Positions 35,409 to 47,493 of a DNA stretch of 64,000 nt are shown piece after piece (the stretch's first letter is position 1; each line of letters begins with the position of its first letter). Under the pieces are notes generated by a model, which was not told the origin of the DNA, did not search any database, and saw nothing but the letters and a program-made list of their open reading frames with translations. Source of the stretch: Colletotrichum lupini (taxonomy: Eukaryota > Ascomycota > Sordariomycetes > Glomerellales > Glomerellaceae); NCBI RefSeq assembly GCF_023278565.1, contig NC_064675.1:5456001-5520000 (forward strand), given 5' to 3'. Position numbers and translations under genes: made by a program.

Positions 35409-36107
35409 ATGTATAGAGATCAACCCAGGCTGCGAGGCGGCGGCGATGATACGGAAGACGATGAGATGGACTGTGGCAGCTCGCCCATCCGCCATCAACA
35501 GGAACCACGCTTTGGAACACCAAGCCCCAGGCGTAACAACAACATGGATACCGCCATGACCGATGGCGAACAGCAGTGGCCAGCAGAGCCTCCTGGAGCC
35601 TCGAGATGGCATCGAGATGAGAATGATTATCGGAATAGGCCAACGCAGGCGTTAGCGGCTGGCGTCGCGGGCTCGACAAACCCTCATGTGGAGGTCAACC
35701 ATGGTCCCGGGATTGGCACGTCAGACACCGGACTAGGACAAACATATTGTCTCTTCCACTCAAACTATTCCGCGTCGGCGCGCTCCCAGTGTCGACTGGT
35801 ACCGAACAGTAGCCTCGAAGAGATGTACAACTGCGGTAGCCAAGTTCAAGAGCCTGCCCCACCGACAGGGGTCGACGCAATCGCAGACACGATGTCGATG
35901 CATTCTCAGACGAGCAGGGACGAGCCAGATGTACAGATGTCGGACGATACTTCGAGTCAGTCTACGATACTGAGTCCTCCTCCGGCGCCGCCCGGCGTAC
36001 AGGTGAGAAAGCGGAAAGCATCACCGGAAGCAGAACTGCCCGAGAAGAAGAGGCCAAAGGACGAGGGTCCGACTGGTGGGCCGGACGGTGGACAGGGCTA
36101 TCTCTGA
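35409..36107 (+). CDS. Weak candidate gene: nuclear-type low-complexity protein
   Basis: Frame of 232 aa from ATG 35409 (MYRDQPRLRGGGDDTEDDEM); it is open upstream to 35325 without an ATG. The protein is rich in Pro, Ser, Gln and acidic residues and ends with a bipartite-like nuclear signal (VRKRKASPEAELPEKKRPKD, about residues 200-220). No domain is recognised. It begins only 253 bp after the YAF9 stop on the same strand, so it could also be non-coding 3' sequence or have an unseen upstream exon. The frame length and the clean basic C-terminus are the only support. Confidence 0.42.
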   Translation: MYRDQPRLRGGGDDTEDDEMDCGSSPIRHQQEPRFGTPSPRRNNNMDTAMTDGEQQWPAEPPGASRWHRDENDYRNRPTQALAAGVAGSTNPHVEVNHGPGIGTSDTGLGQTYCLFHSNYSASARSQCRLVPNSSLEEMYNCGSQVQEPAPPTGVDAIADTMSMHSQTSRDEPDVQMSDDTSSQSTILSPPPAPPGVQVRKRKASPEAELPEKKRPKDEGPTGGPDGGQGYL

Positions 36108-37143
36108 CAGCAAGGCTAGCACCAGGCATTCATACATACATATTTTCATGACAGCGCAGATGGCAGGGAGCCTTGCTTCGACTGTGGAGTTACAAAACGA
36201 GCGATAAAAGCACGGTCCGGCGGTGAACAAAAAGTTATACCTCACATGCAAGTTCAAGCGGTGTGAACAACGAAATGCATAGAAGATGGGAGTTTTTTGA
36301 TTTCTTCAGACATGCCTAAACTTGACATGCGTCTAAGCGCCGTGAAACTCGTCTTGTGAGCCAGGGCCTGAAATAGTAATTTTGATCGCAAGTGACACAA
36401 AAAATGGATATCCACGATATTTCCGTCTTCCATCAACGGCGTTCCTCCTCTTTCAATCAATCAAAATCTGTGATGGGTGATTTCCAAGCAAGCCCAATTC
36501 CCTTCTTTCCCATGTGTTGTTGTACACACCAGCTCTACCCATCCGATCCATCGAGGTGTTCGGTGGGGATGATTCGCGATACGATATTTCTGAAATGACA
36601 AAGGAAAAAAAAAAGTTGTAGTGGTTGTGATGTGTTCTGTATAAATCAGCCCGCCTCGTTGGCGAGCTATTTGGGGTGGTGTAGTATACCGATGACTTTT
36701 ATGACTCCGAGGTAAAACAGCCGCCCTTTTTTTCTCGTAAAAAAGGGAAAATCAACTGTTTGGTCGTGGCGTCATCGTGTAAACTAGCGTGGTTGGTTGG
36801 CCTCTGTCTTCATCCCAACCCGAGAATCCAAATATGTAATCAGAGTGAGGCCGTTTCTCTCTGATCCAATCCCATTCTTTTTTGTATGATACCCGGTATC
36901 CCCCCTTGTTTCCCCTTCAAACGCCATGTGATATGTACACATTAACACTAATAGCAAAATGGACAAATGGATGTACCATTGTCGTCCATGGTTAAAAAAA
37001 CAAAACCAAAAAGTTGAGGAGTTTCCCCTAACGCCATGCGAGGAGGAAGTGATGGAACAGATGGAAAGGAGATGCAGTCCAGCAAAGTGGATGTATGGTG
37101 AGTTTTGCACAATTTGTACAATCACCTGTGGTAAACAGGTGAT
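36108..37143. other. Intergenic region; no gene seen
   Basis: This carries the 3' sides of the candidate ORF and of MDM34. Several A- and T-runs lie at 36600-36760 and 36995-37005. Nothing else is recognised. Confidence 0.5.
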
Positions 37144-39302
37144 TTAAGTTGATGCTTCGTAGGCCGGGGGCGGGACGTCTTCCCGCTCGTCCCAGAGGTT
37201 GGGGTGGCGGCTCTTCTCATCGTAAACGCGACGAGCGATTTCGCCAGCCATCTTCATGATCCAAGCCTGCTCATATACAGATGACGGCTCGGATGGCACG
37301 CCCTGGCGCGGCTTCTCCGCGGCGGCCTTCTCGTTTTGGGCTCGGGGCGTAACGGCGGGTTCGGACTCGCACGCGGTGTCCAATTTGATAGGCACACTAG
37401 CACCATCCTGGGGCGCCGTGTAAAACTCCGGCTGCAAAGGAGGTCGAGAGGGCAGCCGCGTTCTCTCCAGAGGGCCGAAGCGAACCTTGCTGGGGGTCGA
37501 TTCGGCCAGATTCGCCAATGCTTCCTCCTCCTCGATGTCTTCAGCGATGGAACTGGTCATGAGAGGCTCAGTTGAGGGACCGGCGACAGACGCAGAGTCG
37601 GATGCCATTTCTAAATAAGTCTCGCTGCCCTCGGGAGTCTCGCCAACTTGACTCTTTGAGCGTCGGAGGTTGACCACTCTTGTCTTCTTCTTGCGACCAG
37701 CGTACGACTTTGACCGGATACCGGCACCTAAGGACAGACCAGTAGTGGCCGAGCTGAGGCTCACCATTGACGGTCTTGACGGAAGGTGGCCATGAGCGGC
37801 GCTGCCAGTATCGGAGAAAGTGTACGTGGTAGACGTTCCATGGAAGGAGTTGGTCTTGGACAAGCTAGGCGTTGCTGTCGGTGGGGTGCTAGTCGGCTCG
37901 GACACCGCAGGTCCTGTCCAGGCACGGAACACGACATCACGAATGCCCGGGGTGAACAGAGAGAATGTGCGGTGGGAGTCGTTCAGCGCAGCTAGTCTCA
38001 AGAGGTTCTTCTGGGAGAAGAGCGACTGGACTTCCGGGCCGCCTTCGAGAGATAATGAGGAAACCTCATTGGCGTCGAGAAGATTTCCATTCGCATCAAC
38101 GGGATCCAGAGGAGGGCTCGCCAAGGGATCAACTTCAGCTTCTTCCTCATCCTCCTTGGGTGCCTCTTCCTCCTTTGGCAGAGCATCGGGACACCACAAG
38201 CGCAAAGAAAGCCGGTGGATAATGGCGGGGAGCTCGTCCATCATCAAATTTCTTAATTGGGACTCGATAGTGCGCTGTAGATAATCGCGCACGAATGGGA
38301 TCGAGTCAAAGGTCGAGGAGACCTTGAGCGACTCGAGCGGGTCATTGCGGAAGACCAGGGTCAACCCCTTTTGCCGTGAGAAGACTAGGATAATGAAGGC
38401 TGAAAGCTTGATCTCAGAGAGCGTTATTGACAGCGGAATTGTAAGACCCGATGCGGCGGCCAGTGGCTGCGGCGATGTGAACCCCGGCTTGGACGACAGG
38501 TAGGTATTCATTGGATTTGCCTATTTGTTGATATATTAGCATTGCTATGACGCACGTGCATTTTGGGGGGCAGCCGAAGGTAGTAACATGGGACGCGGAT
38601 CCCGGCCAGGTAATTTCGACCTCAATGCGAGCACACGGGTAGGGAAGAAATGTTTGGTGAGGGAAAAACAAACGCCAGGGTGAATGGGGTAACGATAGCG
38701 GGAAGCATCTGAAAAACTAGAAATGATTGTGGTTGGTGAAATGATGATGTTTTCGGGGGGAAAGCATCACTGGGTGCTGTCTCGGCTTTCCGATGGGGGC
38801 CCCCAGGGCATTCCAGACGCTGGTATGGGAGTCATGTTCGCGACGCAGAATTGATCTGGCGCACTGCGATAACGACTGGAACGGGAATTATTCCGAACTC
38901 GTGAATGTGATGTCGTGGTGCAGGCATTGGCGAGCTCGTTGCGGCGGCGGCTGCGAACCCGAGCTTCGCCTCTGGAGTTTGCGTGCAGGGAGGTACCTGC
39001 GGAATAGAGGGAACGAAAAAAAAAAAGCAGCATACCTGAACCCTCGTTTTCAAGGTCAAGAAGGCGTCGCCCGAATAGCACATTTTGAATATACCGCGAA
39101 ATCGGTCCTCGGCAATGTCGCCAATCTCTAATATTTCCAATTCCGGGGGCACGGAGCCCAAGTTGAACTCGGTAACGAGGATGTCATCGACGATAATCGG
39201 AGGCTTCGGGTTCTTGTTCAGAGCGGTCGTGAGCAGCTCTCGTGCGCGCTGGTAGAACTCTGCGTCGGCCGTGAGAGGCGACCAGTTGAAGTTGAAGGCC
39301 AT
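37144..39302 (-). CDS. MDM34: Mdm34, SMP-domain subunit of the ERMES ER-mitochondria tether
   Basis: Exon 1 (39302-39036) encodes [17 protein letters not shown] to TRVQ; exon 2 (38520-37144) continues [14 protein letters not shown], giving 547 aa. The intron is 515 bp (GTATGC donor, AAATAG acceptor), far longer than any other in the window. The SMP lipid-binding domain fills about residues 1-190 ([68 protein letters not shown]). The C-terminal half is low-complexity, with acidic, Ser/Thr-rich and basic ([18 protein letters not shown]) stretches and a conserved tail [20 protein letters not shown]. In ERMES, Mdm34 sits in the mitochondrial outer membrane and works with Mdm10, Mdm12 and Mmm1 in phospholipid transfer and mitochondrial shape. 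Confidence 0.97.
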
Positions 39303-42300
39303 GTTGAAATGGCTTTAGCTGCGGCCAACCATCGAAGAGCAAGGTGATGCAGGCCGGTCGGCCGAGGGTCGATAGGGAGAGACGGATGAGTTGGTGATGT
39401 CAGGTACGGTGCTTCGGGATCAATGACGAAAGGTTTGCGTCGATATCGGGTTCGAAGGCAGTACAAATAGTAGAACGGACTCGTTGAGGAGCAGGTGCAA
39501 TTAGATGATATAGTCCGGGGAAGAGAGAGTTGGATGGTCTGGGGAGAAGGCGGAGGGATAATGAGGGTGGGAGGTGTCGGGATGAAGGTCAAGCTTGTGG
39601 TGCTTGTTTGTGTGGTAGAGAGGAAATGGAGGTAGGTAGAGTGCGGTGCGCGGGAGGCGTGCGTTTTCCGGCGAATGACGCTGGTTGTATGTACGGAGTG
39701 CCTAGGCAAGGTGCCTATCTCCTTCTCCTTCTTTCGCTGTTCGGGAAGCAGAGGGAATACTCGGAGCTAAGTGGTGCGTGCGGTGCCGATGCAGCATTAG
39801 CGCGAATTTTTGCAAAAAATTGTGCCGGCTGTTTTTTTTTTTTCTGCTGTTTTGCTTTGGCTGTGTTCTGACTGGGTGGATGACCAGGTGCTGTGACAGA
39901 TGCGACTCCCCTTTGCTGGGGCTGGCTCCTGCGAGTGTCGCGTGTGGTGCGGGAAAGGGTCACTGGGCGGGGCCACCAAGAGGCAGGAGCGTGTGAGCGT
40001 CCACTTGAGCGCGTCCCAGCTTTGGAAGGGTCGGGTGGGCATTACCTTTGGTACCTACCCTCTACCTCGAAGTATTCCGTCCAGGAGGTACCTACCTTAC
40101 CTCCCGTTCCTCCCACCGAGAGGACTCCGGTTTTCCACTGCAACGGCCTGCAGCGTGACGGGCGCCCCCAAGCCACGGCCGGCTCCCGTTGAAAAAGGAG
40201 GAAGGACTCAGAACCCAGGACCTGGAGTGGGAAGGGAAACGGTGGGTCCACCCTCTCAGTGCAGGACCCAAGAGTCAAGACTCCAGAGTTCGCTGCAACC
40301 TCACCCTGCTTCTGCGTGGACACACTGGAGATTCACATTCACTGCCACGCTGGGCACCATCAACGGCTAATGATATGCTATGCGCCGGATGTACCTAGTG
40401 CCGCTGGCCTGGTTGGTTCATTTGCATATTTGCCTGTGAAGTTGCAACAGAGCCGGAGGTTCGCAGATTAGCGGATATGCGAGTCACTCGAAGACCTCCA
40501 ATTCCATCGGCCGCGCAAGGTACCTAGCTTACGGATACCGAATGCTATCGAAAGTCCCGAGGTACGGTACCGGTGACACGAATGACCACCTTGAACATCA
40601 AGAGATGCGCCAGACGAAGCCTGCACCAAGGCACCGGAACCAAAAGACGGTGGACGATTTAGAGTTGTACCCTCGTTTCCACAAGCGCGGCGAACCATCT
40701 GGGGAATCGAATCCAATCGAGTGTCCCAAAGAACTCTTCAGCAAGATCTGGGCTGGTCGACACTTCAGCCCTTTGGATCCCGCCCTAGTCGGGGTGGAAA
40801 GCCCGCTTCCAAGGTGCCATTGCGTCTTTTTGCTCTCTGGCTGTTGGTCCGTTGCTGCCCGGGGGCCGATCACGAGCTGGCTTGTCAGCAAACATGGGAC
40901 GATATCGAAAGACATGTGCTGGATGTGGTCCGACATCAGGATACTCTAATGCGAAAAGCATAACCTGACAGCCAGGTATTCTGATAATTGCCAGAAATGC
41001 AGGGCCTGCTTCTTCTGCCTGTCCCCTTTGGGAGCTTGCCCATGCCTGAAGGCTGGATTTGGCAAACAAGATGACATGGTCTTATTCAATCCATCTGGAG
41101 CCATGCGACAAGGGAATCCGTCATATCAGCATCCACAGTGATGCCCCTCGGTTTGCAGAGAGACACGAACAACCCGGATACAAAGTCTTGTCGCCGGGCC
41201 GCGCTGAGCAGGGTTGACTGGGCAGAAGATCATATCATCGCGGCGCTCGAATCGCTCTCGGGTCCAACATCCTGTCCGATTTGCCGGTCAGTGCCCCCAT
41301 CCCTGCCATGACTGATCTGACCTTATTCTTTCTTGACTGCTTCTAATTATCAGGTTTACTTCCATTCTCTGGACTCTGGAGTCTGCCATCGCTTGTCTCC
41401 CGTCCAATGTCTCGTTCTCCTTGAACTTTCCCCTCCTTCTCTCCGCGGACCTTGGACCCATCATTCCTTCAGTCCCAGGTCATTGAACGCTTCTCCGCAA
41501 TGCCCCGCTCTTCGGGGGAAAGGAGCCAACGGGCGACGCCAGCAAGGAAGAAAACGACGCAATGCGCCCTAGGCTTTCTGAGCCTCCGAAGTCCAGCCTA
41601 CTACGTGCCTACCTACTTCGTGCTGCTCTAGGGAGTGCCTTAGGTAAGCACGTGCAAGGTATCCAAAGATGTCCCGCCGGGCGGGGTAGGCGCTGACATG
41701 AAGCGGGCAAGCCGCGAACCTGCCCGTCCATTCACGCGCTGTATAGGCCAATCTTCGGTCGTGCTCCGGCTCAGTCCGGCCGAAGAATCGCGCGTCGCCA
41801 ATGCTGCACCCAATCGTGCCCTCTTTCTTTTTCCCCTCTGGCTGCATTGGATCAGCATGGGGGGGGCTTTAGCTCGATAGCCGCACTCACGTCAAGCATG
41901 TGGGTTTGACGCGCGCGCCGTGCCAGTCATCGCAAGCATTGGATGAGGAGTTCCTGCTAAGACATCTGGGTCCTCTGGAATCCTGGGTTCCATCTCTGCA
42001 ACCGCACATTGGAGAAGAGAATCAACCTCTCACAAGATTCCGGGGTAAAAACTTATGTAACACAGTACATGCCCTGCGGTGCCTGTGGTAGCTTCCTGTC
42101 CAACGCTCTCGCCAAAAGGACCAGAATCAGATATGACAGATGAGCCGCGACTTGCTGTAACTTGTGGGAGGAGTCATATTGGCCACCCCGTCAGCCTCTC
42201 CCGCCCCAGGGAAGTTGCCTGTCGTGTCCGTCTGCTACCGTTACGTTGTTGCCAATAGTGTCAACGAAAAGTAGGAACTCACAAGCTTACCCAGCAGCCA

Positions 42301-43219
42301 GCGCCAAATCAGCCAACTTTTCTGCTCCACACCCGAAGCGGAAAGTCTGTCGTCATCCCGGGATACCGCTGGCTTCCAGAGGACACAACAAAGGTGCAAA
42401 AAATCACACAAAAGGGAGGGCCGTTGTAGCACAGAGCACAAGCAACCAAATGGAGCCTCGTCGCAATCGCTCCCTCATCGGAAATCCATCTTCTAACCAA
42501 GGGGAACCATAGGAACGTGGGCAGGCAACGGTTGCGCGCTCATTCGATACTCGACTCTGGCAACGCTACCTTGGATCAGACAACCACGAGTCGGCTGACG
42601 ACGTAGACTACCTACCTTACCTTACTCGCAGCGCTCCGGTTCCGTCCTCTCTTTGGAAACTACCTTCCGACCAGTCTCACGTGCTTTCAAGCGTTTACTC
42701 ACCCGTGAGGTGAATTGTTCCTGCAAAGGCACCGAGCCAGATCAGGCAAGAGCGGAGAGGCGGGAGCGAGAGACAGAGAGAGAGACGGGAGGGTTGTTGG
42801 CGTGAGACACCTCCAAGTCACCACCGCCAACCTTGGAAAACTGCGCTTTGCTAGACCACTTGCTGCTGCCACCAGTTGCGGCAGGTAAGCCATTGGATCT
42901 TACCTTAGTTCAGCTGGGAAAAAAGACACATTCCTTCCAGACTACCGTACCGCCTTCCTTACCTCTTTGCAACTCGCCATGAGAGTCTCTTCTCTTTTCA
43001 CACAGACATCATCGCTTAATACGGTCGCCTTGTGAAGCCATCTGGACGCCTTACCTACCTACTATTCGCCTCGATCCAGCCACTCGCTACCTCAATAGCA
43101 GGCTCTCGCAGCTCGCCAATCTTCAGCCCCTCGTCCGTATCAAAGAGTCTACACTCGTTGCCAACACTAGGCCCCCAATCTCCAACACACAAGTCTCGCT
43201 TCATTCCGCTTTCCTCGTC
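39303..43219. promoter_or_regulatory. 3.9-kb divergent intergenic region MDM34/IPK1
   Basis: No convincing gene. Open frames here overlap each other, are rich in Ser/Thr/Pro or Arg and match no family; the one at 39218-39709 overlaps the MDM34 start and its leader. The region contains many copies of an ACCTACCTTACC-type motif (near 40050, 40090, 40518, 41600, 41640, 42610, 42905, 43055) and a GA-rich tract at 42765-42795. Confidence 0.5.
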
Positions 43220-44469
43220 ATGGCCAAACTATTGATCCCTCCCACATCGATCAATACCAAGCTCAGTGTGAAGGCGGTTGCAGAGATATCGTCCAAAGAT
43301 GTCCCCAGGGAGCATAGCCCAGCATCGGGCAAGGTCTTCAATATGGGAGTGCTAGTATCGGACGAAAATGTTCATGTTAGCCCCTGGACACACGCCATTT
43401 ATGTCGGTGAAGGTGCTGCCAACGTTCTATTCATCCCGTTTCTATATACCAAGTTTGCGCGGCAGGATGACAAAGACAGGACCGAGGACGACTTATTAAC
43501 AAGTGGGTTTCACATATCTCTTACATGCCCCATCCTGAACTACTACTAATGCTGCTTTTAGAATACCTCTTGAGAGTACCAAAGCAACCCAAAGGTGGCG
43601 ACAAACCATTCTATCCGCCAGAAGAGCAGTGGTCTTATTTCTGGGACACCATTGCTCCTCTCTTCACCTACCGCGCGGATATACTAACCGACATGAAATA
43701 TGCATTTCTCCCAAAAGACGCCATGAAGCACATGCAGAACGTCCTGGATGCGCTGAACAAAGCTCCGGCGGGAGCCAAAAAGCGACCCGCCAAGTTCGAA
43801 AACACCAAGATCATGGAAACAGATAGGGCCTGCCTGATCGAGAGCATGCGCGCGCGGAGCGCCGACGAGCGCGTAGTCGAATTTAAGCCAAAATGGCTCG
43901 CCCAGTCGCCATCCGCGCCGAGAGACGCCAACACTTGTCGCTGCTGCGCACTCGCCGCCAAGAAGTTCAAAGACAGCAAGGACGCCGGTAGCAACCCGCG
44001 GTACTACCCGTGTCCCCTCTGGTTGGACCCCGAGAGAGAGACACCGAAGGGCAGGGAGGATGTGCGTCAAAAGGTTATCTCCAGCTTGTTTCAGTACAGC
44101 AGCGCCGGAGACAACAAGCACGCCTCTATCCTGTACGAACTGCTGAAGAAGACGCCCATCCTCACCTTATTGAAAAGGCACCAGACCCAAAAGGATCCCC
44201 GCGGGCCCCTGAACGCGAACAAAAACGACGAGGAGTTTAGTATCGCCATGACGTTGCGAGACTGCTCCCTCTATATGCGATACCGCCTCGAGAAGAAGGG
44301 CTCACAGGAGATTGTGGTTGCGGACTCGTTTGAGGCCAAACTTGCCGATCTCGACAAGAAGAACGTGTCCTGGAAGTTTCAAGAGTGGCAGGAGAAAGAG
44401 CGCGCGTTGATCGACGAGGGCTGGTACACCGGGCGCGGAAAGATGGTGAACTGCGCACTCCAGGCCTAG
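43220..44469 (+). CDS. IPK1: Inositol-pentakisphosphate 2-kinase Ipk1
   Basis: Two exons, 43220-43502 and 43562-44469, with a 59-bp intron (GTGGGT donor, CTACTAATG branch, TTTTAG acceptor) join LLT to KYLLRVPKQ and give 396 aa. The enzyme phosphorylates inositol pentakisphosphate at position 2 to make phytate (IP6), which supports mRNA export and phosphate signalling. Visible motifs: the nucleotide-binding glycine segment YVGEGAANVLF (about 61-71), the family motif EFKPKW at 201-206, a cysteine cluster CRCCA at 220-224 as in the zinc-binding part of the fold, and the metal-binding MTLRDCSLYMR near 324-334 that replaces the kinase DFG. The ATG at 43220 is the first in frame; the first 55 residues are poorly conserved and the true start is somewhat uncertain. 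Confidence 0.93.
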
Positions 44470-44809
44470 AGGACGTCGAAGCCAAAGCGGCTGTACAGTA
44501 GTAGTGTATTTGTAGCAAAACAAAGCGTAATGTAATTTTTGGAATACCACGACACCGCGTCCGACAATCATCCATATAGTCTTCAATTGCGTTGTCTTCC
44601 GATTGAATCAATAATGGATTGAATAATGCGTGTCTTTAGGGTCAACTATTATTGACCGTCTTTATGACAGTTATCATACCCACGTCCTCCTACCCCGTAT
44701 GCTCAAACGCCATCCAAAGCCCAATTCAAAAGTATGCCAAATTGAGATAGAAATTATGCACATCTCCCATGACGCCGTACACGTGCAAATTAACCAATAT
44801 ACCCATTAC
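44470..44809. other. Convergent 3' region of IPK1 and the nucleoside transporter
   Basis: 340 bp holding the two transcript ends. Two opposed copies of AAT-rich sequence (AATCAATAATGGATTGAATAATG, 44605-44628) may serve polyadenylation. Nothing else was seen. Confidence 0.45.
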
Positions 44810-46290
44810 TCAAATACCACCGGCAGTAAAGCTCAAAAGACTACCCGTCGTCAACCCAGCAACGAGGCACAAGCCCATGAACCCGCCCGTGGCCTCGCGC
44901 TCGCCGTCCTCGACCCACTCGCCCGCGGCCATCATGCAGCTCGAGCCGAGCCAGCCGTTGGTCAGCCCGAAGAACAATTGCACGACCACCAGGTAGAAGA
45001 AGTCGCTGCTGACGACGGCGCCGCGGCCGCCGATGTTACACAGTAAGTAAAGCGGGAGGAAGCCGATGCGGGCGAGGCTGACGCCGAAGAGGGCCGCGGG
45101 CCGGTGGCGTAGGGAAAAGGGGAGGATAGTGGCCATGCGGCCGGAGAGGTCGCCGAGGTTCCAGGCGAAGAAGGCAAGAGGAATGAAAGCGGCCGGGCGG
45201 AAGAGGATGCCTGCGGGGGACTTTTCGTCGCCTGGGTAGCGGACGGATAGGATCTTGCCCGTGAAGACGGGGAAGAACATGGCGACCGAAAAACACATGA
45301 AGATGGCACCGGCGAGCCAGTGGAGCTTGCGGAGCAAGGTGAGCGGGGAGACGACCTTGCGGGCGGCGCGCTCGGCTTCTTCGACCGAGGTGAGGGACTC
45401 GGCGAGGGTGTTGACCATGCGGGCTTCGATGATGCGGTTGTGGCGGCGGACGAGGGGGATAAAAGCCAGCAGGGCGGAAACGGAGACGGCGACGGCGGCG
45501 AGGAAGTAGACGAACGCCGAGGAGGACGAGGACTTGATGTCGTCTTGGGCGGTCGTGGTGGAGTTCGTGGTGTCCTTTTCGGGGACGACGAGGACGGTGA
45601 TGACCTGCGCGATGGGCGGGAGGACGCCGGCTACACCTTGCCCCGCCATCAAGGCCTGCATGTACTCGGGCCGACCAAAGGAGGCGGCGAAGGCGAAGGC
45701 GCCGTTTTGGATGAGCCCTGTGGCCCAGGAGCTGGAAGCGACCATGAGGAGAATGAAGGCGAGGTAGGCGCCGGGTGAGACGTCGAGGGCGAAGGAGGTT
45801 GAGGCCGTGAGGAAGGAGAAGATTATGCAGTTGAGGAGGAGGGCGAGGTTGATGCGGAAGGGGTAGGAGGCGGCGTATTGGATGTTCGTGAGGATGAGCA
45901 TGGCGGTGAGGTTCGTGAGGGTCGAGACGGTGAGGATGGCGGATTGAAAGTTTTGGGATATCCAGACGTCGGATTGGAAGCGGACTTGGAAGTAGGGGGC
46001 TGCTGCGAGGAACATGTTCCTGTATAGAGAGTTGTGTTAGCCATCGTTGCTTTTGCCCATTGGGGGAAAAGGGTGTTGGTGATGGGAGAGCGAATGTCGA
46101 CGTACCAGGCCCATAGCATCGCCATGCCCAACCAGGCGAACATGATGTACTCGGTCCACGAGAACGGCACCTCCTCCGGGTCTTCCTCCAGCGTGGAGCC
46201 GTCGAGTTCCCGGCCCTCCTCGGCGAGAGGCTCGTACTCTTGCCGATCCGGCTTGTGGTGCTTGCCTAGTAGTTCCCTGATGCGCTCCAT
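44810..46290 (-). CDS. FUN26: Equilibrative nucleoside transporter (Fun26 type)
   Basis: Two exons, 46290-46106 and 46019-44810, with an 86-bp intron (GTACGT donor, GCTAAC branch, ACAG acceptor) restore LWAWNMFLAAAPYF and give 464 aa. A hydrophilic acidic N-terminus (about 45 aa, EEDPEEVPF) precedes 11 predicted membrane spans. ENT family features: TEYIMFAWLGMAMLWAWNMF in the first span, GLIQNGAFAFAASFGRPEYMQALMAGQGVAGVLP in spans 4-5, NLGDLSGRM in the second half, and the C-terminal NGWLGSSCMMAA. The central loop between spans 6 and 7 (RRHNRIIEARMVNTLAES) is cytoplasmic. Fun26 of yeast moves nucleosides across the vacuolar membrane; the same location is likely here but not shown. Confidence 0.93.
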
Positions 46291-47493
46291 CTTGTGTTAT
46301 CTGTCTCGCCGTCGGTGGGTGTAGGTTGGTGGTGAAAGATGGCGATCTGCCTCAGCTCGAGAGTCAATTCCGTCGAGGTCCGGAAAGTCGATCACGGATA
46401 CGTTGCCTGAATTACAGATGGGAAGAATGCAGTACGTTGTCAGTAGGACAGCCCGCGTAGAAGGAGTGATCGAAGCCAAGGGCGTGTATGGTCGTCGTTT
46501 AGATTTCCCGTTGGTATCCGTCCTCCCGGTCGAACAGAATCCCGAATGCGCCGGCTCGTGTGGGTTAGTCGAATAATGACCGAGTCGCACAGCTCCCTGG
46601 GGCTCTTGAACCGTTCGAGGTATCACGAGGTCGCACGTGTAAACAGGGCGACTCAAAGGGACGTTGTTGACGTTGGGGAACGAGTAGAAGAGAGACAAGC
46701 AATCATGCGCCGCGTTCACCGGATCGCTGTCGTCCACTCAGATGGTGTGGAGAAGTCGATGACCACGCGCCGAGCATCTCCAGATCTGGGCCACCTGGGG
46801 TTGGTCGAGCAGGGCCTCTCAGGACGTGGGGGTTTCGATAGGTACTGATTACCTCAGCGAGATCTTGCGGGCTGCCGGGCCCAAGGCGGGCCCCTGCGCC
46901 TGCGGTACAATAAGCTTATCCCTTAGGCGCTGAGAGCCCAGCTCACACCTTCGTTCGAACTGACGTTGGCTGATGACCTGATGTTCTCGGAATGACAAAC
47001 TCAGAGAAGTCGGAATTACGCACGTATGCAATGGACCTGGACTGTCAGCATCCTCCGAACTAATCACCCACACAGGGATATGGCTCCTCAGCCTTGCCGT
47101 CCCTGTGCCCAAAGGACGTAAAAGAGGTTGGGTATTCAGCGGAAGGATTCTACAGTCTGACACGCATGAGCGGCATCGCAATATGACAGCTTCAGGTCGT
47201 TCCCGAAAGCGGATCTCGAATTCAACATCCAATGAGATGGTTGATGCCACGGCTTAAGCGCTTCACCGGAGCCGGGCTTGGAGGACTTTATCTTGGTGCC
47301 TGGCCAGCACCCTGTCCTCTAATGTTGCATCATGCCCCTGTTGGCCGCAGTCAAAGTTCCCTTTTGTTGTGAGCTGAGAATGCTGTGGTGTAGGTGAACA
47401 ACTGATAAATGTATTCAAGTTTCCGGGTGCGATATGTATCCTGGGTGAGATATCACTGTCGAGTGATGCCCGTCGAAAAGGGAGGACCTTACA
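46291..47493. promoter_or_regulatory. 1.2-kb divergent intergenic region
   Basis: Between the transporter and the membrane protein gene, both transcribed outward. Open frames of up to 146 codons on the minus strand show no domain. Nothing else was recognised. Confidence 0.5.

Noticed and set aside
39218..39709. 163-codon minus-strand frame upstream of MDM34
   Set aside because: Ser/Thr/Pro-rich and overlapping the MDM34 start in another frame; it is leader sequence.
44810..45778. Plus-strand frames of up to 152 codons
   Set aside because: Antisense shadows of the nucleoside transporter gene.
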